Below, one piece after another: positions 1 through 8,928 of a stretch of 64,000 nt of DNA (position 1 is its first letter; every line of letters starts with the position of its first letter). The position numbers and the translations under genes are program-made. Source of the stretch: Streptomyces venezuelae (GTDB lineage: Bacteria > Actinomycetota > Actinomycetes > Streptomycetales > Streptomycetaceae); assembly GCF_008642335.1 (NCBI RefSeq), contig NZ_CP029191.1, forward strand, positions 1,178,001 through 1,242,000, given 5' to 3'. Under the pieces are notes generated by a model. That model was not told where the DNA came from and ran no database searches. It saw nothing but the letters and a program-made list of their open reading frames with translations.

Positions 1-430
1 TGAGGTCCACGACGGTGGAGGGGGTCGACTCGGCGAGCGGGTTGGGGAACGCGCTGGTCTTCAGGCCCACGAGGTCGATGTAGTGCTGCAGCGCCGTCGA
101 CGACGGCGGGAAGCGCATCGCACCCATCTCGGCGGTCAGGTCGGCGTCGCAGCCCTCGAAGCCGACGGTGCGCAGCCGGCCGCCGATCTGGTCGGCTTCG
201 TAGACGACGGGCTTGAGGCCCATCTTCATCAGCTCGTACGCGGCGATGATGCCGGAGAGACCGCCGCCGATGACGGCGACCTCGGTGCCGTGCTCGGTCG
301 CGGGTATCTGGCCGAGGCCCGCGGGGTGGGCGAGGAAGTCGTCGTAGGCGTACGGGAAGTCCGGACCGAACATGGTGATCGGCGGCTGGGCGTCGGTGTG
401 CTGGATGGCCGTGGGCACAGTGGACGTCAT
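1..430 (-). CDS. Flavin-dependent amino-acid 2-monooxygenase (lysine/arginine type), N-terminal part
   Basis: The window holds the first 143 codons; the rest lies beyond base 1. The product should be an FAD enzyme that oxidatively decarboxylates an L-amino acid to the amide one carbon shorter. The FAD dinucleotide-binding turn is visible as VIGGGLSG near residues 53-60, followed by the VVYEA strand end and a GGRLRT motif, the flavin amine oxidase signature. The segment FGPDFPYAYDDFLAHPAG before the fold, and SSTALQHYIDLVGLKT later, resemble from memory Pseudomonas lysine 2-monooxygenase (DavB) more than ordinary amine oxidases. Streptomyces also have arginine 2-monooxygenase, so the substrate is open. 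AAGGAG lies 10 nt before the ATG. It sits 59 nt downstream of the amidase gene, probably in one operon. Confidence 0.85.
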   Translation of the reverse strand, partial: MTSTVPTAIQHTDAQPPITMFGPDFPYAYDDFLAHPAGLGQIPATEHGTEVAVIGGGLSGIIAAYELMKMGLKPVVYEADQIGGRLRTVGFEGCDADLTAEMGAMRFPPSSTALQHYIDLVGLKTSAFPNPLAESTPSTVVDL

Positions 431-489
431 GGGGTACGGACTCCTTGCGGGGGAACTGGAGCAGAAGGCTGCGGGGCTGCGGGGGGGGC

Positions 490-1287
490 TCAGACGAGGG
501 ACGCGTACAGCCCGGGGCGGCGGTCGCGCAGGTACGGGTTGTTCTCGCGGGAGGCCCTCAGGAACTCCGGGTCGACGTCGCCGAGGACGATTTCCTCGCC
601 GCGGCCGGCACGGGCACGCGACACGCCGTCGGGGCCGACCAGCGTGGAGAGCCCGACGAACTCGAACTCGCCCTCGGGTCCGACGCGGTTGACGTACGCG
701 ACGTACAGCTGGTTCTCGAAGGCGCGCACCGGTACGAGGGACTCGGCGACGAACTGGAAGGGATGCATCTGCGCGGTCGGCACGACCAGCAGGTCGGTAC
801 CCGCGAGGGCGTGCGCGCGGACGTTCTCGGGGAACTCCACGTCGTAGCAGATCATCAGGCCGACGCGGACGCCGCCGAGCTCGGCCTGGACGACGGTCTG
901 TTCGCCGGGGGTGAAGGAGTCGCGCTCGAAGCCGCCGAAGAGGTGGGTCTTGCGGTAGTTCGCGAGGCGGGCCCCGTCCGGGCCGATCAGCTGGACGGAG
1001 TTGAAGACGAGGTCGCCCTCGCGCTCCGGGTAGCCGTAGGCGACGCCGACCGCGTGGCGGGCCGCGATCTCGGCGACGGCCTTCGCGGACTCCCCGTCGA
1101 CGGGCTCGGCGAGCCGGGCGATGTCGTCGCCGATCGCGTACCCCGTGAGGTACAGCTCGGGCGCGATGAGCAGCCCGGCGCCCGCCGCGGCGGCGCGTCC
1201 GGCGGCCTCGTCGAGCGCCGCGAGGTTCGCGTCGACGGATCCGGGCCGCCCGGAGCTCTGGAGCAGGGCGGTGCGCAGCGCAGGCAT
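490..1287 (-). CDS. Carbon-nitrogen hydrolase (nitrilase superfamily), probable omega-amino/guanidino acid amidase
   Basis: A 265-residue nitrilase-fold enzyme with the full Glu-Lys-Cys triad: E44 in LIAPELYLTGY, K113 in NYRKTHLFGG and C147 in MICYDVEFPE. The length fits single-domain amidases of this family such as 5-aminovaleramidase (DavA, about 264 residues, recalled). Because it directly precedes the amino-acid 2-monooxygenase gene, I infer that it hydrolyses the amide made by that enzyme (5-aminovaleramide or 4-guanidinobutyramide) to the free acid and ammonia. GAGG lies 7 nt before the ATG. Its promoter region carries phased TTGCG repeats shared with the permease operon. An N-carbamoyl amidase or omega-amidase role cannot be excluded from sequence alone. 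Confidence 0.9.
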   Translation of the reverse strand: MPALRTALLQSSGRPGSVDANLAALDEAAGRAAAAGAGLLIAPELYLTGYAIGDDIARLAEPVDGESAKAVAEIAARHAVGVAYGYPEREGDLVFNSVQLIGPDGARLANYRKTHLFGGFERDSFTPGEQTVVQAELGGVRVGLMICYDVEFPENVRAHALAGTDLLVVPTAQMHPFQFVAESLVPVRAFENQLYVAYVNRVGPEGEFEFVGLSTLVGPDGVSRARAGRGEEIVLGDVDPEFLRASRENNPYLRDRRPGLYASLV

Positions 1288-1331
1288 GGCGGAACCTCGG
1301 GGCGTACGAAGGGGAAGGCGGGGTCGATAAG

Positions 1332-1361
1332 ACGGTACGGTCGGCGGCTGTGCCCGGACAA
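1332..1361 (-). promoter_or_regulatory. Probable promoter of the amidase-monooxygenase operon
   Basis: On the minus strand, TTGTCC (1361-1356) and TACCGT (1337-1332) are separated by 18 bp, a good match to the principal-sigma pattern TTGACN / TANNNT. The predicted start site is about 35-40 nt upstream of the amidase ATG. The distance from the -35 box to the nearest upstream repeat is the same as at the permease promoter, which supports the call. Confidence 0.55.
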
Positions 1362-1370
1362 GGCGCGACC

Positions 1371-1429
1371 GTTGCGGGCAGCTGCGTGATCCGTTGCGCG
1401 TGACCGGGCGTGCGCGGCGATTCGTTGCG
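1371..1429 (-). promoter_or_regulatory. Phased TTGCG repeats, candidate Lrp/AsnC operator
   Basis: GTTGCG occurs at 1371-1376, 1393-1398 and 1424-1429 (CGCAAC on the gene strand), with spacings of 22 and 31 bp, about two and three helical turns. The first copy begins 10 nt upstream of the predicted -35 box. The same arrangement recurs before the permease-regulator operon. Lrp/AsnC proteins bind helically phased sites as multimers, and such a regulator is encoded next door, so it is the likely ligand (inference). The rest of the 1288-1611 gap holds the amidase promoter and, at its right edge, the GGAGG of the secreted-protein gene; I see no further gene. Confidence 0.55.
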
Positions 1430-1611
1430 TGCCCGCGTGGGCCCCGGGTATCAGGGGTGTCCTCCTGAAGGCGCAGGGTGCGGGTGAGGTTCCCCGCCGC
1501 GCGGCGGAAGAGGAGTGCGGCCCGTGGCCGGACGTGCCGGGCCCCCCATCCGCGAGAACGTGATCACGCCCGGACGGACCGGGTGCACGCACTCGAAGAC
1601 GGAGGCCTTCC

Positions 1612-2250
1612 ATGGGCCGCACGACCACCAGCCGCACAGCGACCACCCGCACCACCACCCCGCACCCCCGCGCCGTCGCCGTGGCGGCCGCGTTGCTGCT
1701 GACCGCGGGGGCGACGGGCGCGGCCGTCGCGTCGGCCGACGGAGGAACGCACGCGGTGACGGCGGCGAAGAAGGCACAGCAGCGCGAGGCCGCCGCCCTC
1801 ACCGGCTCGGCGAAGATGTACCGCAAGACGACCGAGGACGTGACGTTCACGTTCGACGCGCATCTGGCGGCCAGGCACATCAAGGACCCGTCGAAGGCGA
1901 CCGGCACCTTCCACTTCGTCCACCTCGACAGGCCGGGCGGCGAGGGAGGCTGGGCGAAGGGCCGTATCGACTGCCTGATGACGGGCGGCAAGGTGGCCAC
2001 GGCGACCGGCATCATCACCGAGAGCAGCTTCAAGGAGATGAAGGGCAAGCGGGTCGGCTTCACCGTCGACGACCGGGGCCGCAACGACCGCGTCGGATAC
2101 AGCTGGGCGGCCTACGGAGCCACGCAGGGCCAGCCCGACACCCTCGCCAAGTGCGCGAGCTCGGCCCCGTACGAGAAGGTCAGGAAGGGCACGGGCGACT
2201 TCGACGTCGTCCCGTGGAAGGTCCCGTACCCGGAGCCGCAGGGCTCCTAA
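1612..2250 (+). CDS. Secreted protein of unknown function
   Basis: A 212-residue protein with an arginine/threonine-rich N-region, a hydrophobic core (AVAVAAALLLTAGATGAAVA, about residues 21-40) and a likely signal-peptidase site after AVASA, so it is probably exported. The mature part has no motif I can name; it contains FTFDAHLAARH, a GRIDCLMTGG segment and a second cysteine near the C-terminus that could form one disulfide. GGAGG lies 6 nt before the ATG. It is convergent with the Lrp gene, and the two coding regions overlap by 4 nt at their stop codons. It is the only plus-strand gene inside the amino-acid oxidation module and looks functionally separate. Confidence 0.8.
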   Translation: MGRTTTSRTATTRTTTPHPRAVAVAAALLLTAGATGAAVASADGGTHAVTAAKKAQQREAAALTGSAKMYRKTTEDVTFTFDAHLAARHIKDPSKATGTFHFVHLDRPGGEGGWAKGRIDCLMTGGKVATATGIITESSFKEMKGKRVGFTVDDRGRNDRVGYSWAAYGATQGQPDTLAKCASSAPYEKVRKGTGDFDVVPWKVPYPEPQGS

Positions 2251-2702
2251 GCGGGAGAGCCCGACGAGAAGCGGCGCATCAGGGGCGAGAGCACCAGCAC
2301 GGACTTCGTCCGCTCCACGAACGGCTCCCCCGCGATCCGCTCCAGGACCCGTTCGAAGTGCCGCATGTCCGCGGCGAAGACCTGGACGATCGCGTCCGCG
2401 TCACCGGTGACGGTGGACGCGGACGCGATCTCCGGGTAGCGCTCCAGGCCTCGCTGGATCGCTTCCGGTGAGGTGTTGCGGCGACAGTAGATCTCGATGA
2501 ACCCCTCGGTCTCCCAGCCGAGGGCCGCCGGGTCCACGCGGACCGTGAAGCCGGTGATGGCTCCGGTGGCCCGCAGCCGGTCCACGCGCCGCTTCACGGC
2601 GGGCGCGGAGAGTCCGACCAGCTGGCCGATGTCGGCGTAGGAGCGGCGGGCGTCCTCGGCGAGGGCGTGCACGATGCGTTCGTCGAGATCGTTCAGTCGC
2701 AC
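2247..2702 (-). CDS. Lrp/AsnC-family transcriptional regulator
   Basis: A 151-residue protein of normal Lrp/AsnC length. Residues 1-50 form the winged helix-turn-helix (LNDLDERIVHALAEDARRSY, then LVGLSAPAVKRRVDRL). The remainder is the ligand-sensing and oligomerising RAM domain, with VTGDADAIVQVFA near residues 97-109. It starts only 10 nt after the permease stop codon, so permease and regulator are probably co-transcribed. By position it most likely senses the imported cationic amino acid or its product and controls both nearby promoters through the phased TTGCG repeats; that link is inference. Its stop overlaps the convergent secreted-protein gene by 4 nt. Confidence 0.92.
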   Translation of the reverse strand: MRLNDLDERIVHALAEDARRSYADIGQLVGLSAPAVKRRVDRLRATGAITGFTVRVDPAALGWETEGFIEIYCRRNTSPEAIQRGLERYPEIASASTVTGDADAIVQVFAADMRHFERVLERIAGEPFVERTKSVLVLSPLMRRFSSGSPA

Positions 2703-2712
2703 GGGGGGTGGA

Positions 2713-4182
2713 TCACTTCTCTGCTGTGGCCAATCGGGAGCGGCTCATGCCGTACAGGAAGTAGAACACGAGGCCGACGGCCATCCAGACACCGAAGACC
2801 TTCCAGGTCGCGGAGTCGAGGCTGAACATGTTGTACGCGCAGAAGCCGAAGCCGAGCACGGGGAAGAGCCAGCCGAGCGGCACCCGGAAGGTGCGCGGCA
2901 TGTCGGGGCGGGTCCTGCGCAGCACGATGACGGCGATGTTGACCAGACCGAAGGCGAACAGGGTGCCGATGCTGGTGGCGTCGACGAGCTTGCCGAGCGG
3001 GATGACGGAGGCGAGGGCTCCGCAGAACAGCGACACGATGACGGTGTTCACGCGGGGCGTGCCCGTCTTCTTGCTGACCCTGCCGAACGCCTTGGGGACC
3101 AGGCCGTCGCGGGACATGGCGAACAGGACGCGGGTCTGGCCGTAGAGGACGGTGAGGACGACGGAGGCGATGGAGATGACCGCGCCGGCGGCGAGGATCG
3201 TGCCCCACATGTGCTGGCCGCTGACGTCGTTCATGATCGCGGCGAGCGTGGCCTCGGAGCCCTCGAAGTCCTTCCAGTTCCAGGCGCCGACGGCGACGGC
3301 GGCGACCAGGACGTAGAGGGCGGTGACGATGACCAGCGACAGCATGATCGCGCGGGGCAGGTCGCGCTGCGGGTTCTTCGCCTCCTCACCGGCGGTGGAG
3401 GCGGCGTCGAAGCCGATGTAGGAGAAGAAGAGGCTCGCGGCGGCGGCGCTGACGCCGGCCGTACCGAGCGGCATGAAGTCCGCGTAGTTGCCGGACTTGA
3501 AGCCCATGAAGCCGATGGTGCAGAAGAGCACGAGCGCGGCGATCTTCACGACGACCATGATCGTGTTGGCGGTCGCCGACTCCTTGGCGCCGCCGAGCAG
3601 GAACACCATGGCGAGCAGGACGACGATCAGGCCGGGCAGGTTGATGATCGCGCCGTCGACCTCGCCGGGCGCCGCGGAGAGCGCGTCGGGGATGGTGACG
3701 CCGATGGTCCCGTCGAGCAGCTCGTTGAGGTACTCGCCCCAGCCGACCGCGACCGCGGCGACCGAGACGCCGTACTCCAGGACCAGGCACCAGCCGCAGA
3801 CCCAGGCGACGAGTTCACCCATCGTTGCGTACGCGTACGAGTACGAGGAACCGGCCACCGGGATGGACCCGGCCAGCTCCGCGTACGAGAGCGCGGAGAA
3901 GAGCGCGGTGAGTCCGGCGATCACGAAGGAGATGGTGACGGCCGGGCCGGCCTTGGGGACGCTCTCGCCGAGGACGACGAAGATGCCGGTGCCGAGCGTG
4001 GCACCGATGCTGATCATGGTCAGCTGCCACATGCCGAGCGAGCGGCGCAGCGATCCTCCGTCGCCCTGGCCACCCTCCTCGACCAGGCGTTCCACCGGCT
4101 TGCGGCGCATGAGACGGCTGCCGAGGCCAGGGCTGCCCGGGGGGCTTGGGCGGTTCTGCGGGGGTGCGCCTTGGTCGAGCAC
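2713..4182 (-). CDS. APC-superfamily amino-acid permease (cationic amino-acid transporter type)
   Basis: A 489-residue integral membrane protein with about 12 or more hydrophobic segments. The first carries the APC substrate motif IGATLGTGIFVVLG (near residues 58-71), and FSALSYAELAG follows as in CAT-family uniporters. A proline/glycine-rich cytoplasmic tail precedes it. The start is the GTG at 4182, because GAAGGAG lies 7 nt upstream; an internal ATG at 4110 is the alternative. Next to the regulator and the monooxygenase-amidase genes, it is the natural importer of the lysine or arginine substrate. The transported amino acid itself cannot be read from sequence. Confidence 0.9.
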   Translation of the reverse strand: MLDQGAPPQNRPSPPGSPGLGSRLMRRKPVERLVEEGGQGDGGSLRRSLGMWQLTMISIGATLGTGIFVVLGESVPKAGPAVTISFVIAGLTALFSALSYAELAGSIPVAGSSYSYAYATMGELVAWVCGWCLVLEYGVSVAAVAVGWGEYLNELLDGTIGVTIPDALSAAPGEVDGAIINLPGLIVVLLAMVFLLGGAKESATANTIMVVVKIAALVLFCTIGFMGFKSGNYADFMPLGTAGVSAAAASLFFSYIGFDAASTAGEEAKNPQRDLPRAIMLSLVIVTALYVLVAAVAVGAWNWKDFEGSEATLAAIMNDVSGQHMWGTILAAGAVISIASVVLTVLYGQTRVLFAMSRDGLVPKAFGRVSKKTGTPRVNTVIVSLFCGALASVIPLGKLVDATSIGTLFAFGLVNIAVIVLRRTRPDMPRTFRVPLGWLFPVLGFGFCAYNMFSLDSATWKVFGVWMAVGLVFYFLYGMSRSRLATAEK

Positions 4183-4293
4183 GCGCTGGCTCCTTCATCG
4201 CTGCCGGTCAGAGCGGCGAGGACCCGCGGCACCCGCGCTTGGCGACGGGAACCACCGAGCAGGCAGTCCCCGCCACACCACGTTCAGCGCCTG

Positions 4294-4323
4294 ACTCTAG
4301 AGTCCATGGCTTCCCGACCGTAA
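4294..4323 (-). promoter_or_regulatory. Probable promoter of the permease-regulator operon
   Basis: On the minus strand, TTACGG (4323-4318) and TAGAGT (4299-4294) are 18 bp apart, giving a leader of about 100 nt before the permease GTG. The -10 box fits TANNNT; the -35 is only fair. It shares the 18-bp spacer and the 10-nt distance to the first upstream repeat with the amidase promoter. Confidence 0.5.
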
Positions 4324-4332
4324 TGCAGCAAC

Positions 4333-4410
4333 CTTGCGTACCGCCGAATGATCATTGCGCACTTCCGTCATATGCGTCTCTTCGTTGCGCGGTCCGTTTC
4401 GTCCGTTGCG
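4333..4410 (-). promoter_or_regulatory. Four phased TTGCG repeats upstream of the permease promoter
   Basis: CTTGCG 4333-4338, ATTGCG 4354-4359, GTTGCG 4384-4389 and GTTGCG 4405-4410, with spacings 21, 30 and 21 bp. The first copy begins 10 nt above the -35 box, as at the amidase promoter, where offsets from the -35 are 10, 32 and 63 (here 10, 31, 61 and 82). This fills most of the gap between the permease gene and the guaB1 terminator. The likely binder is the co-transcribed Lrp/AsnC protein. Confidence 0.55.
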
Positions 4411-4433
4411 TTCCGGGTCCCGCTCCGCGTACG

Positions 4434-4470
4434 ACGAAGGCCCCCGCGGATGCTCCGCGGGGGCCTTCGT
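4434..4470 (-). terminator. Hairpin terminator after guaB1
   Basis: A perfect 17-bp stem (arms 4434-4450 and 4454-4470) with a TGC loop, starting 16 nt after the guaB1 stop on the minus strand. There is no long T-run, as is usual in Streptomyces. It separates guaB1 transcription from the permease promoter region. Confidence 0.85.
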
Positions 4471-4485
4471 GCAGGTCGGGAAGGG

Positions 4486-6033
<1,548 letters not shown>

Positions 6034-6101
6034 TCACCCAGGGGGCCGGGTGGGCCGCTGGTCCGATCGTCCAAGAGCCACCCCGAAGTGGAACAGCGGG
6101 T

Positions 6102-6509
6102 TCAGCGAGCGCCACGCTCCGTGACAGCGGGACCAGCGTCAGGACCGAGGTCAAGAACGATCTCAAGACCCGCCTCCGCCACACCCCGCCAGTGCTCGAC
6201 GGCCGCCGAGAACACCTCCTGGGCGATCCGCCACTCCCCCGGCGCCGCGTCGGCGTACTCCTGCCATCCGGACACGACGAGCAGCCTCCCGCGCGCAGGG
6301 GACTCCCACGACAGATCGGTGAGGCAGTCGGCGAGCGCGTCCCAGTTGCGCCCGAACCAGTCGGGCAGGCCGAGCGCGCGGGCGCAGCGCTCCATGAAGG
6401 CGGCCTTGTCCGTGACTCCCGAGAGGGAGAGCGCCGTGGTGGCCCAGCCCGCGCCGCGCACGGCCTCCAGCACGGGCGCGAACGGGTCCCCGCCTACGTC
6501 GTGGCTCAT
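6102..6509 (-). CDS. Barstar-family ribonuclease inhibitor
   Basis: A 135-residue protein of the barstar family: LSGVTDKAAFMERCARALGL followed by PDWFGRNWDALADCLTDL is the conserved helix-loop-helix that contacts the RNase active site. It would protect the cytoplasm from the RNase encoded just upstream. Its ATG overlaps the RNase stop by 4 nt (ATGA), so the two are translationally coupled with the toxin first. An N-terminal stretch of about 20 residues precedes the fold. Confidence 0.92.
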   Translation of the reverse strand: MSHDVGGDPFAPVLEAVRGAGWATTALSLSGVTDKAAFMERCARALGLPDWFGRNWDALADCLTDLSWESPARGRLLVVSGWQEYADAAPGEWRIAQEVFSAAVEHWRGVAEAGLEIVLDLGPDAGPAVTERGAR

Positions 6510-6901
6510 TGCCTCAGCACCGCCTTGAAGGACGCGTAGTGGTCGTCGGTGTAGTAGACCTCGTCGTGGCTGCCGGTGACGATCCGCCGGGCCCCGCGGT
6601 TCCGTTCGCCGGGCGTACGGACGGTGTACTCGTGGTAGTAGCCACGCCTCTGCTTCGGCAGCTCACGCTCGTAGTTCCCGAAGACGGCACCGTCCTTCGG
6701 GTACGGGAAGGGCCCCCCGTCGTCGATGAGACGCAACGTCTTCCGCGCCTCGGCCGGCAGCCGCTCGGCCTGAACGGTGGCCATGCCACGGGCCCAGCCG
6801 GGGGCGTCCCGGCCGCCGCCCCCGGACGAGCACCCGGCGACGAAAACCGCGAGACAGACGAGCAGAGCTCCCACGACGCGGGGAACAAACCGGTACACCA
6901 T
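6506..6901 (-). CDS. Lipoprotein-type guanyl-specific ribonuclease (RNase Sa/barnase family)
   Basis: 131 residues. A short signal with lipobox V21-A-G-C24 suggests export and lipid anchoring. The catalytic domain matches RNase Sa from memory: LPAEARKTLRLIDDGGPFPY, then GYYHEYTVRTPG with the general base E91, RRIVTG with R106, and YYTDDHYASF with H121. The two cysteines that form the disulfide of secreted RNase Sa are missing at both ends; only C16 and the lipobox C24 remain. Cleavage after guanosine in single-stranded RNA is the expected activity. It precedes and overlaps the barstar gene. A role in RNA scavenging at the cell surface or in competition is inference. Confidence 0.9.
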   Translation of the reverse strand: MVYRFVPRVVGALLVCLAVFVAGCSSGGGGRDAPGWARGMATVQAERLPAEARKTLRLIDDGGPFPYPKDGAVFGNYERELPKQRRGYYHEYTVRTPGERNRGARRIVTGSHDEVYYTDDHYASFKAVLRQ

Positions 6902-6975
6902 GCGTCCGACCTTGCCACGGCGCCCTTAAAGGGGCGCGGGGAACTGCGCGAACAACCCCCACGACCCGCAGACGC

Positions 6976-8004
6976 TCAGCTCCCGTCCGGGTCCGCCCGG
7001 TTCAGCGCGGGCCGAGGCGCAGCCCCGGCGACAAGCAACTGATCAGCCGCAGCCGTATCCGTCACAAGGCTGGTGACAAGCCCGGACCGCAGCACCGCGT
7101 CAATCGCGGCAGCCTTCCGCTGCCCGCCCGCAATGGCGACGACTTCAGGAATCCGTCGGAGCCGATCCGCTTCGACAGTGATGCACCGCTCCCCCAGGTC
7201 CCGCCCGACCCGACGCCCCTCGGCGTCGAACAAGTGGGCCGACATCTCCGCCGCCACTCCCAGCGAAGCGTAATGCGCCCGCTCCTCGTCGCTGAGCATG
7301 TCGTGGACGGTGGAGATCCCCGGCTCCCAGGAGCCGATGGACACGCAGGCGACCGTGACCTTGTCGAAGTACTCGAAGGCGCGGGCGATCCCGGTCTGGT
7401 TGCGCAGCGCCGCCGCGGTCGCGGGGTCGGGCAGCAGCATCGGCGCGTAGATGGGGTGCGCCTCGCCGCCGGACACCTGGGCGGCGCGGCGGACGGCCTC
7501 GACGGAGCCGCGCTCCGCGGTCCCGGCGTCGTACACCCCCGTCAGCTGCACGACCGTGCACGGCGGCAGCTGGTCGAGCGCGGCCGCCATGTGGATCGTG
7601 GAGCGGCCCCAGGCGAGGCCGAGCACGTCGCCCTCGGTGACCAGCTCGCCGAGGAGGTCCGCCGCCACCTCCCCGAGGTTCTCCGGGTCGGGCGACTCGT
7701 CGATCTCGTCGGCGGGCGCCGGCGACTCGACGACGACGGCGTGCCGCAGGCCGTAGCGGGCGCGCAGCGCGTCGGAGCGCTCCGCGTCCAGCTCGGCGGG
7801 CACCCGGATCTCGATGCGCACGAGATCACGCTCCAGGGCGGTCTCCAGGACCCGGGCCACCTTGAAGCGGCTGACGCCGAACTCCTCGGCGATCTGGATC
7901 TTGGACTTGCCCTCGAGGTAGAAGCGGCGGGCCATGGCCGCCGCCTGCACCAGCTCCGCGGGTCCCATCCGCATGGCTGACCGACCCGCCGACATGGCCG
8001 ACAC
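6976..8004 (-). CDS. SorC-family (DeoR-like) sugar-binding transcriptional regulator
   Basis: About 342 residues. An N-terminal helix-turn-helix (AAAMARRFYLEGKSKIQIAE, then FGVSRFKVARVLETAL) is followed by the large effector domain typical of SorC/CggR proteins, which bind phosphorylated sugars (GDVLGLAWGRSTIHMAAALD, and VVAIAGGQRKAAAIDAVLRS near the end). I chose the GTG at 8004 because GAGGAG sits 6 nt upstream; a GTG at 8028 is in frame without a good site. Its proximity to rpe, downstream on the same strand with about 100 nt between them, hints at pentose or central sugar phosphates as ligand, but this is inference. C-terminal residues are Ala/Pro-rich. Confidence 0.88.
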   Translation of the reverse strand: MSAMSAGRSAMRMGPAELVQAAAMARRFYLEGKSKIQIAEEFGVSRFKVARVLETALERDLVRIEIRVPAELDAERSDALRARYGLRHAVVVESPAPADEIDESPDPENLGEVAADLLGELVTEGDVLGLAWGRSTIHMAAALDQLPPCTVVQLTGVYDAGTAERGSVEAVRRAAQVSGGEAHPIYAPMLLPDPATAAALRNQTGIARAFEYFDKVTVACVSIGSWEPGISTVHDMLSDEERAHYASLGVAAEMSAHLFDAEGRRVGRDLGERCITVEADRLRRIPEVVAIAGGQRKAAAIDAVLRSGLVTSLVTDTAAADQLLVAGAAPRPALNRADPDGS

Positions 8005-8106
8005 GGCGCTCTCCTCACTGCTGTTCACAAACTGGATTCGCCGTTCATCCTTGCAGATCCGGCCTGGTCGATCAGCCCTGGCGGACTGCGTTCACGTTCC
8101 CTTGGC

Positions 8107-8793
8107 TCAGTGGTCGCACGCCCAGCCGCTTGACGAGGTCTTTGCCTCGGCTTGGGTGCGCAATGAACGTACCGCGTCCGCGGGATCCTTGGCGCCGTAG
8201 ACGGCGGAGCCGGCGACGAAGACGTCGGCGCCCGCCTCGGCGCAGCGCTCGATGGTCTCGGCCGAGACACCACCGTCGACCTGCAGCCACATCTCCAGGC
8301 CGTGCTTGGCGATCAGCTCACGGGTGCGGCGGATCTTGGGCAGCATGATGTCGAGGAACGCCTGACCGCCGAAGCCGGGCTCCACCGTCATGATGAGCAG
8401 CATGTCGAGCTCGGGGAGCAGGTCCTCGAACGGCTCGATGGGGGTCGCGGGCTTCAGCGCCATCGAGGCGCGGGCGCCCTTGGCGCGGATCTCGCGCGCG
8501 AGCCGGACCGGCGCGGCGGCCGCCTCCGCGTGGAACGTGACGGATCCGGCGCCCGCCTCGACGTACTGCGGGGCCCAGCGATCGGGGTCCTCGATCATCA
8601 GGTGGCAGTCCAGCGGCGTGTCCGTCGCACGGGCCAGGGACTCTACGACCGGCACCCCGAGGGTGAGGTTCGGGACGAAGTGGTTGTCCATCACGTCGAC
8701 GTGGAGCCAGTCGGCGCCTTCGACTGCCTTTGCCTCCTCGGCAAGACGGGCGAAGTCCGCGGACAGGATGCTGGGGTTGATCTGCACGGCCAT
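8107..8793 (-). CDS. rpe: Ribulose-phosphate 3-epimerase
   Basis: A 228-residue TIM-barrel enzyme that interconverts ribulose 5-phosphate and xylulose 5-phosphate in the pentose phosphate pathway. Family signatures are intact: [13 protein letters not shown] at the start, [16 protein letters not shown] with metal-ligand His and Asp, [20 protein letters not shown], and [10 protein letters not shown] with the phosphate-binding glycines. The start is the ATG at 8793, where the conserved sequence begins. It is divergent from the MMPL exporter gene across 135 nt. Confidence 0.97.
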   Translation of the reverse strand: MAVQINPSILSADFARLAEEAKAVEGADWLHVDVMDNHFVPNLTLGVPVVESLARATDTPLDCHLMIEDPDRWAPQYVEAGAGSVTFHAEAAAAPVRLAREIRAKGARASMALKPATPIEPFEDLLPELDMLLIMTVEPGFGGQAFLDIMLPKIRRTRELIAKHGLEMWLQVDGGVSAETIERCAEAGADVFVAGSAVYGAKDPADAVRSLRTQAEAKTSSSGWACDH

Positions 8794-8928
8794 GCCCCAA
8801 GCCTGCCATGCCCGGCGCTGGTTGCTGACCGCAGTCCACCGCCATGGGCACAACGGCTCCCGCGACCGCGTGCCCAGTGCCATGCTGGACGGTCCAGCGG
8901 CACCGCGCACGGCGAGCGGGGGGAAGCC

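Noticed and set aside
1..1287. Tryptophan 2-monooxygenase plus indoleacetamide hydrolase, an auxin pathway
   Set aside because: The amidase is nitrilase-type with a Glu-Lys-Cys triad, whereas classical IaaH is an amidase-signature enzyme, and the monooxygenase N-terminus looks closer to the lysine/arginine type. It stays a weaker alternative.
2674..4323. A 549-codon open frame on the plus strand
   Set aside because: Antisense of the permease gene; its translation is charged low-complexity sequence, an effect of high GC codon bias.
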